NCBI RefSeq assembly: GCF_003432485.1
Contig: NZ_QVNQ01000013.1
Coordinates: 124,001 to 188,000 of the forward strand
Length of the DNA: 64,000 nucleotides
Origin: Actinomadura spongiicola
GTDB lineage: Bacteria > Actinomycetota > Actinomycetes > Streptosporangiales > Streptosporangiaceae
Direction of reading: 5' to 3'
Shown: one piece after another, positions 46,901 through 58,345 of the stretch
How positions within the stretch are numbered: the stretch's first letter is position 1
How the letters are laid out: each line of letters starts with the position of its first letter
Made by a program: the position numbers and the translations under genes
Notes under the pieces: model-generated
What the model was told of the DNA's origin: nothing
Database searches by the model: none
The model's input: only the letters and a program-made list of their open reading frames with translations

Positions 46901-47392
46901 TCAGTGGCCGCCCAGGTCCGCCGCGCGCTTGAGGGAACGCTCGATCTCCTGCTCGGCCTCGACGCGCCCCACCCAGCTCGCGCCCTCCACGGACTTGCCC
47001 GGCTCCAGGTCCTTGTAGACCTCGAAGAAGTGCTGGATCTCCAGGCGGTCGAACTCGGCGACGTGGTGGATGTCGCGCATGTGCTCCATGCGGGGGTCGG
47101 TCGCGGGCACGCAGAGGACCTTGTCGTCACCACCGGCCTCGTCGGTCATCCGGAACATGCCGACCGCCCGGCAGCGGATGAGGCAGCCGGGGAACGTCGG
47201 CTCCTGGAGGAGGACCAGCGCGTCGAGGGGGTCGCCGTCCTCCCCGAGGGTGTGTTCGATGAACCCGTAGTCGGCCGGGTACTGGGTCGAGGTGAAGAGC
47301 ATGCGGTCGAGCCGGATGCGCCCTGTCTCGTGGTCCACCTCGTACTTGTTCCGCTGGCCCTTCGGGATCTCAATGGTGACGTCGAAATCCAA
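46901..47392 (-). CDS. ppa: inorganic pyrophosphatase
   Basis: 163 residues from TTG 47392, preceded by GGAGGA. Soluble family I pyrophosphatase (PPi to 2 Pi): DFDVTIEIPKGQRNKYEVDHETGRIRLDR, ADYGFIEHTLGEDGDPLDALVLL (the metal-binding D-x-D-P-x-D set), and DDKVLCVPATDP. Length is normal; the frame upstream is open but is not pyrophosphatase sequence. Divergent from dacB, the usual actinomycete arrangement. Confidence 0.96.
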   Translation of the reverse strand: MDFDVTIEIPKGQRNKYEVDHETGRIRLDRMLFTSTQYPADYGFIEHTLGEDGDPLDALVLLQEPTFPGCLIRCRAVGMFRMTDEAGGDDKVLCVPATDPRMEHMRDIHHVAEFDRLEIQHFFEVYKDLEPGKSVEGASWVGRVEAEQEIERSLKRAADLGGH

Positions 47393-47497
47393 GATGTCCT
47401 CCGCTCCCTGCACGCGGGCAGTGAATAGTCTTTCGGGAGCCCGTGGGCGAGGCCGTCCCCACAGGTGAGTGTTTCCCTTATATAAGGATGTCGCACG

Positions 47498-48928
47498 TTG
47501 GTGAGTGCTGAGTGGGAGAGGGGCGGTCACGTCCCTGGACGGGCCCGTGCCATCGCGGTCGTGTCGCTGTCCCTCCTTAACGTTTTCGCTGTTGTCGCCG
47601 GTGTGGCAGTGGTGAAACTCACACCGGATCGGCGCCTGTCCCCGCAGCCGCCCGGCGTCGCCGCACGTGACGTCGTTCCGGTTCCGGCACCGGCGGCGCT
47701 CTCGGCGGCCGACCTGGCGTCAGGTTCGGCACCGAACGCGTCCACCCTGGGCGGGCGGCTCTCGACCGTGATCGGCGGTCCACGCGCGAAGATCAACGCG
47801 GTGGTCATCGATGTGGCCGACCGGCGTCCCCTGTTCGAGTGGCGCGCGGACCGGCCGGCGACCCCCGCCTCGACGACGAAGCTCGTGACCGCGGCGGCGG
47901 CGCTGGCGTCGGTCGGCCCCGCCCACAGGATCACCACGCAGGTCGTGCGTGGAGCCGGTGGCGAGATCGTACTGGTCGGGGGAGGGGACCCGACATTGAC
48001 GGCCCTTCCGGCACGCCCCAACACGGGAAATCCGCCCTATGCGTCGCTTCGGGACCTGGCCAGGCAGACGGCCACCGCGCTGAAGGGGACGGCTACCGAA
48101 CGGGTGCGTGTTGACTTCGACACGTCCGCGTACCAGGGGCCCACGACGGCTGCGGGGTGGAAACCCAACTATCTGCCCGATGGTGAAGTCGCGCCTGTCA
48201 CGGCACTCACGGTCGACGAAGGACGAGTTGCTCCGTCGGATCCGTCCAAGAAGACGCGGGTGGCCGATCCGGCCGTCGTCGCGGCGAGGCAGTTCGCGCG
48301 GCTGCTGTCCCAGTACGGAGTCGGCGCGAAGGTCGGACGCCGGACGGTCGCGCCGAAGGGGGCGGACCGCCTGGGCGCCGTCCAGTCACCGCCGATGTCG
48401 GCGTTGGTGGAGCAGCTGTTGACCGACAGCGACAACGATGTGGCGGAGGCGGTGGCGAGGCAGGTCGCCATGAAGCTGGGACGTCCGGTGACGTTCGCGG
48501 GTGCCGCGCAGGCCGTCCAGCAGGTACTTGCGCGGCTGGGCATCGCGGAAGGGATCTCCGTGAACGACGGCAGTGGGCTTTCGCCGCGCAATCGGATATC
48601 CCCGATCGCGCTGGCCCGTCTCGTGTCGCTCGCCGCCGGTCAGGACCGTCCGGAGCTCCGTTCGGTCATCACGGGCCTGCCGGTGGCAGGGTTTTCGGGG
48701 ACGCTGGGCCCGCCCCGCTACACCGGTGGGACGAGCCGTGCCGGCGCCGGTGTGGTGCGCGCCAAGACGGGCACCTTGGCGGGGGTCAGCACGCTGGCGG
48801 GGCTGGCGCATGACCAGGACGGACGGTTGCTGGCGTTCGCCTTCATGGCGGGTGACGGCAAGGGGCCGGTCGATCCGGGGAAGCTCGACCAGCTCGCGGC
48901 GTCGGTGGCGACCTGCGGGTGCGCCTGA
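47498..48928 (+). CDS. dacB: D-alanyl-D-alanine carboxypeptidase, PBP4 (S13) family
   Basis: 476 residues. An N-terminal membrane segment (IAVVSLSLLNVFAVVAGVAVV) anchors or exports it. Penicillin-binding motifs: SxxK in PASTTKLVTA (Ser125), SxN in TDSDNDVAEAVAR, and KTG in VRAKTGTLAG. Removes the terminal D-Ala of, or cuts cross-links in, peptidoglycan. Start TTG 47498 or GTG 47501, with AAGGA upstream. First gene of the conserved run to ftsH. Confidence 0.94.
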   Translation: MVSAEWERGGHVPGRARAIAVVSLSLLNVFAVVAGVAVVKLTPDRRLSPQPPGVAARDVVPVPAPAALSAADLASGSAPNASTLGGRLSTVIGGPRAKINAVVIDVADRRPLFEWRADRPATPASTTKLVTAAAALASVGPAHRITTQVVRGAGGEIVLVGGGDPTLTALPARPNTGNPPYASLRDLARQTATALKGTATERVRVDFDTSAYQGPTTAAGWKPNYLPDGEVAPVTALTVDEGRVAPSDPSKKTRVADPAVVAARQFARLLSQYGVGAKVGRRTVAPKGADRLGAVQSPPMSALVEQLLTDSDNDVAEAVARQVAMKLGRPVTFAGAAQAVQQVLARLGIAEGISVNDGSGLSPRNRISPIALARLVSLAAGQDRPELRSVITGLPVAGFSGTLGPPRYTGGTSRAGAGVVRAKTGTLAGVSTLAGLAHDQDGRLLAFAFMAGDGKGPVDPGKLDQLAASVATCGCA

Positions 48929-49072
48929 GCCCGGATCGGCGGCGCGGCTGCGTTCACCGGGGGCTGACCTGGAGTGTGGGCAGGTCCGTACGGGAGATAA
49001 CCAGAACGGTTGTTCGTTGAACGACTGTGTAGGGGCGCCCCGGCGCCGTCTCCGAAACGTACGGTGGAGTAC

Positions 49073-50194
49073 ATGAGCGCCTCAATGATCGACTGGAACG
49101 TGGCAGTTCAGGCCGGAACCCGGCTTGTCAGGCCCGGCCCCCAGGTCAGTCACGCCGAGGCCCGCGAGGTCGTGACGGAACTGCGGGAGCTGTCGAAGGT
49201 CGCGCACGGGCATGTCCGGGACTTCACCGGCATGGCCTCCGAGCTCGATCCCGCCCCGGCGACGATCGTGGACCGGCCCGGCTGGATCCGCGCGAACGTG
49301 GACGGTTTCCGTGTGGTGCTCGAACCGCTCATGGAGCAGATGTCCCAGCGGCGCGGGCCGGGCGCCTTCGGCGGTGCGGGCAACGTCGTCGTCCAGGCCG
49401 TGGGCTCGCGCGTCACCGGCATGCAGGTCGGTGCCATCCTCGCCTACATGGCCAGCCGTGTACTGGGCCAGTACGAGTTGTTCCTGCCGCCGGACCCGTC
49501 CGGGCACGCGCCGACCGGACGGCTGACCCTGGTCGCGCCCAACATCGTCCATGTCGAGCAGGAACTCGGCGTGGAGGCGCACGACTTCCGCCTGTGGGTG
49601 TGCCTGCATGAGGAGACCCATCGCGCCCAGTTCACCGGTGTTTCCTGGTTGCGCGAGTACGTCCAGGAGCAGATGACCGAGTTCCTTCTCGCGTCCGACC
49701 TCGACCCGGGTGTGATGCTGGAACGCATCCGCGACGCGGCCGAAGCGGTCGCGGACGCCGTGCGTGGAGGCGACGCCAACCTCATCGACGCGATCCAGTC
49801 CCCGGAACAGCGTGCGATCCTCGACCGCCTCACAGCGGTGATGACGCTCGTCGAAGGGCACGGCGACTACGTCATGGACGCGGTCGGCCCGGAGGTCGTC
49901 CCGTCCGTTCAGCAGATCCGCTCACGTTTCCAGGGGCGGCGGGACGGCAGCTCCAAGCTCGACAAGACGATCCGGCGCCTTCTCGGCATCGACCTGAAGA
50001 TGAAGCAGTACGCGGAGGGCTCGCGGTTCGTCCGCAGGGTCGTCACCGAAGTGGGGATGAGCGGCTTCAACCAGGTGTGGCAGTCCGCGGAGACGCTCCC
50101 CACCCATGACGAGATCAAAGAGCCGACCCTGTGGATCGACCGGGTCGTCGGTCCGCGCGCCATCGATGCGCCCCCCAAGGCCAACGAGGCCTGA
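49073..50194 (+). CDS. zinc-dependent metalloprotease, DUF2342 family
   Basis: 373 residues. ATG 49073 follows GGTGGAG. Contains the zinc motif HEETH in LWVCLHEETHRAQFTGVSWLREYV, with the characteristic long helical surroundings (MIDWNVAVQAGTRLVRPGP, ILAYMASRVLGQYELFLPP, LVEGHGDYVMDAVGPEVVP). This actinobacterial family of unknown substrate is regularly found between dacB and tilS, as here. Confidence 0.93.
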   Translation: MSASMIDWNVAVQAGTRLVRPGPQVSHAEAREVVTELRELSKVAHGHVRDFTGMASELDPAPATIVDRPGWIRANVDGFRVVLEPLMEQMSQRRGPGAFGGAGNVVVQAVGSRVTGMQVGAILAYMASRVLGQYELFLPPDPSGHAPTGRLTLVAPNIVHVEQELGVEAHDFRLWVCLHEETHRAQFTGVSWLREYVQEQMTEFLLASDLDPGVMLERIRDAAEAVADAVRGGDANLIDAIQSPEQRAILDRLTAVMTLVEGHGDYVMDAVGPEVVPSVQQIRSRFQGRRDGSSKLDKTIRRLLGIDLKMKQYAEGSRFVRRVVTEVGMSGFNQVWQSAETLPTHDEIKEPTLWIDRVVGPRAIDAPPKANEA

Positions 50195-50251
50195 GTAGGG
50201 GGAGCGGAGCAGAACCAGAGTCGGGGCGCCGTGTGGTGATATGGATTTCCC

Positions 50252-51271
50252 ATGGGGCCTGATCCGGCGGTGGCGGCGATACGTCTCGCGGTGAGACGTT
50301 GTCTGGCCGATCTGCCGCCGGGCGCGGTGGTGGTCGCTGCCTGTAGCGGCGGTGCCGACTCCCTGGCCTTGGCCGGTGCGCTGGCCTTCGAGGCGCCCAG
50401 AGCGGGGCTGAGAGCCGCTGGTGTCACGATCGACCACGGCCTCCAGGACGGCTCCGAGGAACGTGCCGACGCGGTGGTCCGGATCATGGCGGATCTGGGC
50501 CTCGATCCGTCCGGGTCGATCGCTGTCACCGTGGACGGGCCGGGTGGTCCGGAGAACGCGGCCCGTGACGCTCGCTACAGCGCGCTCGACGACGCCGCCC
50601 ACCGTCTGGGTGCGGCGGCCGTCCTGCTTGGGCACACGCGTGACGACCAGGCCGAAACAGTTCTCCTGGGGTTGGCGCGAGGTTCCGGGGCCCGATCCCT
50701 GGCTGGTATGCCGCCGGTGTTTCGCCGCCCGTCCGTCACTGGCGAAGCAAACCAGGGGGTTCTTTATCTGAGGCCACTGCTGGAACTCGACCGTGGCACT
50801 ACGCGCAGGGCGTGTGAGGCGATGGGCCTTGAACCCTGGGACGATCCGCACAACGTCGATCCCTCCTACGCGCGTGTGCGGGTACGGCAGGAGGCCCTGC
50901 CCGCCCTGGAGAAGACCCTCGGCCCCGGAGTGACCGAGGCACTGGCACGGACGGCCAGAATGCTGCGCGACGACGCGGACGCCCTGGACGAACTCGCCGC
51001 GCACGCCTACACCGACCTTGACGCCCCCGAAGAGGGCTACGGCGCTGCCGTCCGTCTGGACGGCCTCGCGGACCTGCCCCGAGCCGTCCGCACCCGGGTA
51101 TTGCGGATGGCGGCGATAACGGCCGGCAGCCCACCCGGTACGCTCGCGGCGGTCCATGTCGAGGCGGTGGATCGCCTGGTCACGGCCTGGCACGGCCAGC
51201 GGCACGTGGATCTGCCCGGGGGGCTTCGAGCCGTCCGACGGTATGGGAAGCTGCTGTTCGGCCCGGTTTGA
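50252..51271 (+). CDS. tilS: tRNA(Ile)-lysidine synthetase
   Basis: 339 residues. N-type ATP pyrophosphatase P-loop ACSGGADSLALA, GVTIDHGLQDGS, LGHTRDDQAETVLLGLARGSG, and LRPLLELDRGTTR. Changes C34 of tRNA-Ile(CAT) to lysidine so that it reads ATA. Short C-terminal part as usual in actinobacteria. ATG 50252. Confidence 0.96.
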   Translation: MGPDPAVAAIRLAVRRCLADLPPGAVVVAACSGGADSLALAGALAFEAPRAGLRAAGVTIDHGLQDGSEERADAVVRIMADLGLDPSGSIAVTVDGPGGPENAARDARYSALDDAAHRLGAAAVLLGHTRDDQAETVLLGLARGSGARSLAGMPPVFRRPSVTGEANQGVLYLRPLLELDRGTTRRACEAMGLEPWDDPHNVDPSYARVRVRQEALPALEKTLGPGVTEALARTARMLRDDADALDELAAHAYTDLDAPEEGYGAAVRLDGLADLPRAVRTRVLRMAAITAGSPPGTLAAVHVEAVDRLVTAWHGQRHVDLPGGLRAVRRYGKLLFGPV

Positions 51272-51398
51272 CATCGCGCCGTGGGCGAATCGTTACACGA
51301 CCGTCTCGCGGCGCGCCCGCCGCGTGAACCGCGAGAACGGCACGCGGTGATGTCCGTCCCACCAGGACGGGCGAGGTCTGAGCGATGAGGGTGGGATT

Positions 51399-51980
51399 GT
51401 GGACGAGAAGGACCTGGGCACTGACCTGGCGAAGGTGCTCATACCGGAGGACGACCTCCAGGCCAAGGTGCAGGAGCTCGCCGGGCAGATCGACGCCGAC
51501 TACGCGGGCAGGGACCTGCTTCTCGTCGGCGTCCTCAAGGGCGCCGTCATGATCATGGCGGATCTGGCGCGTGCCCTGCATTCGCCCGCCTCGATGGACT
51601 GGATGGCGGTCTCGTCCTACGGCTCGGGGACGAAATCGTCCGGTGTCGTGCGCATTCTCAAGGACCTCGACACGGACATCCTCGACCGGCACGTTCTGAT
51701 CGTGGAGGACATCGTCGACTCCGGTCTGACCCTGTCGTGGCTGGTGAGCAACCTGCGCTCGCGTGGTCCGGCCTCGCTGGAGGTCTGTGCGCTGCTGCGC
51801 AAGCCCGAAGCGGTCAAGACCGACGTGGACGTCAGATACATCGGGTTCGACATTCCGAACGAGTTCGTCATCGGGTACGGGCTCGACTATTCGGAGAAGT
51901 ACAGGAACCTGCCGTTCGTCGGTACGCTCGCCCCGCACGTGTACGCCGGTGGTGGGGGCGAAGGCGCGAGCGGGGCCTGA
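51399..51980 (+). CDS. hpt: hypoxanthine phosphoribosyltransferase
   Basis: 193 residues with the PRPP motif VLIVEDIVDSGLTLSWL, the VGVLKGAVMIMADLAR loop and FDIPNEFVIGYGLDYSEKYRNLPFVG. Makes IMP and GMP from bases and PRPP. Start GTG 51399. Its place between tilS and ftsH is conserved across bacteria. Confidence 0.96.
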   Translation: MDEKDLGTDLAKVLIPEDDLQAKVQELAGQIDADYAGRDLLLVGVLKGAVMIMADLARALHSPASMDWMAVSSYGSGTKSSGVVRILKDLDTDILDRHVLIVEDIVDSGLTLSWLVSNLRSRGPASLEVCALLRKPEAVKTDVDVRYIGFDIPNEFVIGYGLDYSEKYRNLPFVGTLAPHVYAGGGGEGASGA

Positions 51981-52366
51981 CCAGGCTGATCGACGCGGCG
52001 TCCGGCGCCGCCGCCGCGGTGTGGCCGAGCGCCTATGGACGGGCCTCCGGGCGATCCTGTGGAACGGGCTCAGGGAACAAGCGCCCGTGACGAATCGTTG
52101 CAAAGGTCGTTGACGGGTATATGCATGGGATGCACGAGAACAGCGCAGGCTGCGTCGTCCGCATCCCGCGGTGTACCGTCGGTGTCCCGGACCCTCGGGT
52201 CGGGGAGCCACACCAGGGAAGCCGCCACGGCGGATCCGGCGCCCCGGGCGACGGGCCGTCCGTGGGACGCATTGTTGGTCGCCCCGGCGTTCGTCCCCCG
52301 GGACGGGCGAGCATCGCACACAGACGTTGGTCAGGAGGGACGGGCCCCGGAGGGGTAACCGGATAA
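51981..52366 (+). other. ftsH leader and promoter region
   Basis: About 385 bases. No protein-like frame. The ribosome site GGAGGGG (52350-52356) lies 10 bases before the ATG. No riboswitch class was recognised. Confidence 0.45.
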
Positions 52367-54370
<2,004 letters not shown>

Positions 54371-54375
54371 CCGCG

Positions 54376-55119
54376 TTGGCCGATTTCCAGCATGAAGCGC
54401 CGCCGACGCAGGGGAAGTCGGGGGGCGGGTCACCGTTCCCCGACGGCCCGTCCGCCGACGCCGCGCGGAACCGGTGGTCCACGGACGAGGCCGCCCGCGA
54501 CGCGGGCCGAGCGTTCGTCGAGGGCGAGGAGCCGATCCTTCAGGAGCCGCCCGGGTTCGACCACGCTCGGATCGAGAAGGCGGTCCGCGAGATCCTGATC
54601 GGGATCGGGGAGGACCCTGACCGTGACGGGCTCCGTGACACCCCGGCCAGGGTGGCCCGCGCGTACGCCGAGCAGTTCGCCGGTCTGAGGCAGACGCCGG
54701 AGGACGCGCTGACGACGGTGTTCGACGCCGACCACGAAGAGATGGTCCTGGTGAAGGACATCGAGGTGTACTCCGTCTGCGAGCACCACCTCGTCCCGTT
54801 CCACGGGGTGGCCCACGTGGGCTACACGCCGAACAAGAAGGGGCAGATCACCGGGCTGTCGAAGCTGGCCCGGCTGGTGGACGTGTACGCGCGCCGTCCG
54901 CAGGTTCAGGAGCGGATGACCAGCCAGGTCGCCGACGCCCTGATGAAGGTGCTGGAGCCCCGCGGTGTGATCGTGGTGATCGAGGCGGAGCATCTGTGCA
55001 TGACGATGCGGGGTGTGCGCAAGCCCGGCGCGAAGACCGTGACGTCGGCGGTCCGCGGCGACTTCCGTGATCATGCGGAGACCCGGGCCGAGGCGATGAG
55101 CCTGATTCTCGGGCGCTAG
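54376..55119 (+). CDS. folE: GTP cyclohydrolase I
   Basis: 247 residues. Converts GTP to dihydroneopterin triphosphate, the first folate step. Motifs: GEDPDRDGLRDTPARVARAY, zinc Cys/His in SVCEHHLVPFHG, GLSKLARLVDVYARRPQVQERMT, HLCMTMRGVRKPG. An N-terminal extension of about 55 residues (Pro/Gly/Asp-rich) is unusual, and the TTG 54376 start is weakly supported; a later start is possible. Confidence 0.95.
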   Translation: MADFQHEAPPTQGKSGGGSPFPDGPSADAARNRWSTDEAARDAGRAFVEGEEPILQEPPGFDHARIEKAVREILIGIGEDPDRDGLRDTPARVARAYAEQFAGLRQTPEDALTTVFDADHEEMVLVKDIEVYSVCEHHLVPFHGVAHVGYTPNKKGQITGLSKLARLVDVYARRPQVQERMTSQVADALMKVLEPRGVIVVIEAEHLCMTMRGVRKPGAKTVTSAVRGDFRDHAETRAEAMSLILGR

Positions 55120-55156
55120 CGTCGGTCCGCCCTGCCCCAGGGACCCCGACCGTGTC

Positions 55157-55187
55157 AACGGGCCTCAGCGTGCCGCTGAGGCCCGTT
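55157..55187 (+). terminator. hairpin after folE
   Basis: AACGGGCCTCAGCG (55157-55170) pairs perfectly with CGCTGAGGCCCGTT (55174-55187) around TGC, 14 bp, so folE ends a transcript and folP starts another. Confidence 0.82.
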
Positions 55188-55508
55188 CTGCTGTCGATGG
55201 GCCGCAGGGGGGGTCGGGCCTTCGGGCCGGCCGCGCGGGGGCCGCCCTCCGCCTGCGCGGGCCGGACGGCGGCGCCCGGCGCACGGACCCGGTCCTACCG
55301 GACGGTGATCTCCGTGGGGGTCGGCCAGGCCCCGGCGACGTCCAGGTGACGCGACGTTGACGCGCTGTGTTCGTGGCCGGGCGATTCGGTGGCCTGGTGA
55401 CCCGGGAGCACGCGGTCAGGGGACGTCGTCGCAGGTCGCGGGGCGGGGCGATGAGGCGGTGAGGGCGTCGCTCCGGCCGAGCGCGGGCAAGGCATAGGCT
55501 TGGGTGTC
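55188..55508 (+). other. folP upstream region, no gene seen
   Basis: About 320 GC-rich bases; no protein-like frame. Must carry the promoter of the folP operon. Confidence 0.4.
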
Positions 55509-56432
55509 ATGACCATTGCCACCGTTCCGGGGCTGCCTGAGCCAGGGCGTTGCCTTGTCATGGGCGTGGTCAACGTGACCCCCGATTCGTTCTCTGACGG
55601 CGGCGCCTGGTTCGACCCGGAGAAGGCCATCCGGCATGGGCTGGACCTCGTCGCGGAGGGCGCCGACATCGTGGACGTGGGCGGCGAGTCCACACGCCCC
55701 GGCGCTCAGCGTGTGTCGAAGGACGAGGAGCTGCGTCGCGTCGTTCCGGTCATAGAGGCGCTCGTCGAAAGGGGCGTCCCGGTCAGTGTCGACACCATGC
55801 GCGCCGAGGTGGCGGAGGCCGCCGTCGGTGTGGGCGCCCGGCTGGTGAACGACGTCAGCGGCGGCCTCGCCGATCCGGACATGCCGCGGGTGGTCGCCGC
55901 CGCCGGTGTCCCGTACGTCGTCATGCACTGGCGTGGTCACAGTCACGACATGCAGACCCGCGCCATCTACACGGACGTGGTGCGGGAGGTGCGGGACGAG
56001 CTCCTGCGCCGGGTCGACGCCGTACTGGGCGAAGGCGTCGACCCGTCGATGGTGGTGCTCGACCCCGGTCTGGGTTTCGCGAAGAACCCCGAGAAGCCGC
56101 ACAACTGGTCGCTGCTGGCGCACGTGGACGCCTTCACGGGCCTTGGATATCCCGTCATCGTCGGTGCGTCTCGCAAGGGGTTCCTGACCAGGCTTCTGGC
56201 GGAACCCGACGGGACCCGCCGACCGTTCCTCGAATGCGACGACGCCACCGTCGCCATCACCGCGCTGGTCGCCGCGGCCGGTGCCTGGTGTGTGCGGGTC
56301 CACCGCGTCCGCCCGAACGCGGACGCCGTGCGCGTGGCCGCCGCCGTCCGCGCGGCCCGTCCCGTCACCGGGGACGACCCTGACACCGCCGTGACCCCCG
56401 ACCACGCCGACCCCGGGAGTCGTCCACGATGA
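55509..56432 (+). CDS. folP: dihydropteroate synthase
   Basis: 307 residues. Joins p-aminobenzoate to dihydropterin pyrophosphate; the sulfonamide target. Motifs: MGVVNVTPDSFSDGG, DIVDVGGESTRPGA, LVNDVSGG, DPGLGFAKN, VGASRKGFLTR. ATG 55509 (a TTG three codons upstream is in frame). The stop overlaps the next start (ATGA). Confidence 0.96.
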   Translation: MTIATVPGLPEPGRCLVMGVVNVTPDSFSDGGAWFDPEKAIRHGLDLVAEGADIVDVGGESTRPGAQRVSKDEELRRVVPVIEALVERGVPVSVDTMRAEVAEAAVGVGARLVNDVSGGLADPDMPRVVAAAGVPYVVMHWRGHSHDMQTRAIYTDVVREVRDELLRRVDAVLGEGVDPSMVVLDPGLGFAKNPEKPHNWSLLAHVDAFTGLGYPVIVGASRKGFLTRLLAEPDGTRRPFLECDDATVAITALVAAAGAWCVRVHRVRPNADAVRVAAAVRAARPVTGDDPDTAVTPDHADPGSRPR

Positions 56433-56866
56433 GCCGTGCCGTGAACCGCGCCGACGTGGACGAGGTCCACGCCGAGTTCTACGCGGCCTTCGAGGAAGGC
56501 GACCTGGACCGCATGTCCGACGTGTGGGCGGACGGTCCCTACGCCGACGGGGTCTCCTGCGTGCACCCCGGGTGGACGATGCTGCGCGGACGCCAGGAAG
56601 TGCTGCGTTCCTGGGCGCTCATCATGGCCAACACGACCTACATCCAGTTCGTGCTGACCGACGTCGAGACCGACGTCTACGGCGATCACGCGGTGGTGAC
56701 GTGCAAGGAGAACGTCCTCACCGCCGACGAGGACACCGAGGCCGGGTTCCTCGCCGGAGGAAGCATCGTGGCCACGAACGTGTTCGTACGGGCGGACGGC
56801 GAGTGGAGGCTTCTGCTCCACCACGGTTCCCCCGTCCTCAACGTCGCGGATGCGGAGGAAGAATGA
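56429..56866 (+). CDS. SnoaL/NTF2-like protein in the folate operon
   Basis: 145 residues of the cone-shaped alpha+beta NTF2 fold: VDEVHAEFYAAFEEGDLDRMSDVWADG, CVHPGWTMLRGRQEVLRSWALIM, then four strands ending GEWRLLLHHGSPV. No known catalytic set. Overlaps folP and folB by ATGA at each end, which points to a real role in or near folate synthesis; the role is unknown to me. Confidence 0.88.
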   Translation: MSRAVNRADVDEVHAEFYAAFEEGDLDRMSDVWADGPYADGVSCVHPGWTMLRGRQEVLRSWALIMANTTYIQFVLTDVETDVYGDHAVVTCKENVLTADEDTEAGFLAGGSIVATNVFVRADGEWRLLLHHGSPVLNVADAEEE

Positions 56867-57228
56867 CTCTCGACCGCATCGAACTGCGCGGCCTGCGGGC
56901 GCGGGGCCGGCACGGATGCCTACCCGCGGAACGCGAACTGGGGCAGGAGTTCGTGGTGGACGCCGTACTGGGCCTCGACACCCGCCCCGCCGCAGCCGGG
57001 GACGACCTCTCGCGTACCGTCGACTACGGGACACTCGCCGGTCGTCTGGTCGCCGTCATCGAGGGAGAGCCCGTCAACCTCCTCGAAACACTGGCCGACC
57101 GGCTGGCGAAGAAGTGTCTGGAGGACGGGGCGGTGTCCGAAGTCGAGATCACCGTCCACAAGCCGAACGCCCCTGTGCCGCACCCCTTCACGGACATCGC
57201 CGTGAAGATCAGGAGGAGTCGCCCATGA
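56863..57228 (+). CDS. folB: dihydroneopterin aldolase
   Basis: 121 residues: DRIELRGLRARGRHGCLPAERELGQEFVVD, VDYGTLAGRLVAVIEGEPVNLLETLADRLA, VEITVHKPNAPVPHPFTDIAV. Releases glycolaldehyde to give hydroxymethyl-dihydropterin. Start ATG 56863 overlaps the preceding stop; the stop overlaps folK. Confidence 0.96.
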   Translation: MTLDRIELRGLRARGRHGCLPAERELGQEFVVDAVLGLDTRPAAAGDDLSRTVDYGTLAGRLVAVIEGEPVNLLETLADRLAKKCLEDGAVSEVEITVHKPNAPVPHPFTDIAVKIRRSRP

Positions 57229-57812
57229 CAGCGTCCGACCGCATGCCCGACCGCACCGCCACCGGTGGACACATGCTGGTCGAGCACCGCGTCGTCTTCT
57301 CGATCGGCAGCAACCTCGGAGACCGGCTGGACAACATCCAGGAAGCGGTGGACGCGCTGTTCGACGCTCCCGGGCTGCACTTCGTGGCGTTCTCCCCCGT
57401 CTACGAGACCGCGCCCTACGCCCCGCCCGGGGAGACCATCCCCGAACAGGGCGACTTCCTCAACATCGTGCTCATCGCCGACACGCGACTGCCACCGGAG
57501 AACCTTCTGGAACGCGTCCTGAACATCGAGAACTCGCTGCGTCGGGAACGCCGCGTTCGTTGGGGGCCGCGCACCCTCGACATCGACATCGTCGCCTTCG
57601 GGGACATCTCGTCCGACGACCCCGATCTCACGCTTCCGCACCCCCGCGCGCACGAGCGCGCGTTCGTGCTCGTGCCGTGGGCGGACATCGAGCCCGACGT
57701 CCTGCTTCCGGGGCACGGCCGTGTCGGTGACCTCGCCCAGGCCAAACAGTCGGAGGGCGGCCCGTCGGCCGTGCGCCGCCGCGAGGACCTCGCTCTCCAG
57801 CAGCCTGCATGA
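57225..57812 (+). CDS. folK: 2-amino-4-hydroxy-6-hydroxymethyldihydropteridine pyrophosphokinase
   Basis: 195 residues: VVFSIGSNLGDRLDNIQEAVDAL, SPVYETAPY, NIENSLRRERRVRWGPRTLDIDIVAFGD (HPPK signature), LPHPRAHERAFVLVPWADI. Supplies the pyrophosphate intermediate for FolP. ATG 57225, coupled both sides by ATGA. Confidence 0.96.
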   Translation: MTASDRMPDRTATGGHMLVEHRVVFSIGSNLGDRLDNIQEAVDALFDAPGLHFVAFSPVYETAPYAPPGETIPEQGDFLNIVLIADTRLPPENLLERVLNIENSLRRERRVRWGPRTLDIDIVAFGDISSDDPDLTLPHPRAHERAFVLVPWADIEPDVLLPGHGRVGDLAQAKQSEGGPSAVRRREDLALQQPA

Positions 57813-58318
57813 AACCGTCCCGCCCGCTCTTCCTCATCGCCCTCGTCGTCGTCATCGCAGTGATCACCTGGGCGGTGCTGCGTTCCGCCTACCTGTCGCT
57901 GCCGCCGCTTCCGTGGACGGCGGTCCCGACGTTGCTGCTGCTGGCCCTCGGTGAGGGGTTCACCGGCCTGAACGTGCTGCGCCGCCTCCGCCACAGGCCC
58001 GGCCCCGGACGCGCGCAGGACGCGCACCGCAAACCGGCGCCGAAGCCGCTGGATCCGATGGCTGTGGCGCGGCTCGCCGCCCTGGGCAAGGCCAGCGCGC
58101 ACTCCGCCGCGGTCATCGCGGGCATCTTCGCCGGGTTCGCCGCCAGCCTCGTCTCGTCGCTCGACAAGCCGACCCCCCGGTACGACTTCTTCGTCAGCGG
58201 CGGTACGTTCCTCGCCGCGGCCGTCCTGGTCGCCGCCGCGTTGCTCCTGGAGTACGCGTGCCGCGTCCCCAAGGGCCCGGACGAGGAGGAACGCGACCGC
58301 GGCGCGTCCCGCGCCTGA
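57809..58318 (+). CDS. DUF3180 membrane protein
   Basis: 169 residues with four hydrophobic helices (about 7-24, 37-52, 93-112, 130-150): PLFLIALVVVIAVITWAVL, LGKASAHSAAVIAGIFAGFAASLV. This matches the DUF3180 family found after folK in actinobacteria. Function unknown. Coupled to folK by ATGA. Confidence 0.9.
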   Translation: MKPSRPLFLIALVVVIAVITWAVLRSAYLSLPPLPWTAVPTLLLLALGEGFTGLNVLRRLRHRPGPGRAQDAHRKPAPKPLDPMAVARLAALGKASAHSAAVIAGIFAGFAASLVSSLDKPTPRYDFFVSGGTFLAAAVLVAAALLLEYACRVPKGPDEEERDRGASRA

Positions 58319-58345
58319 CCCGCCAGGGGCGGGTCGTCGCCAATG

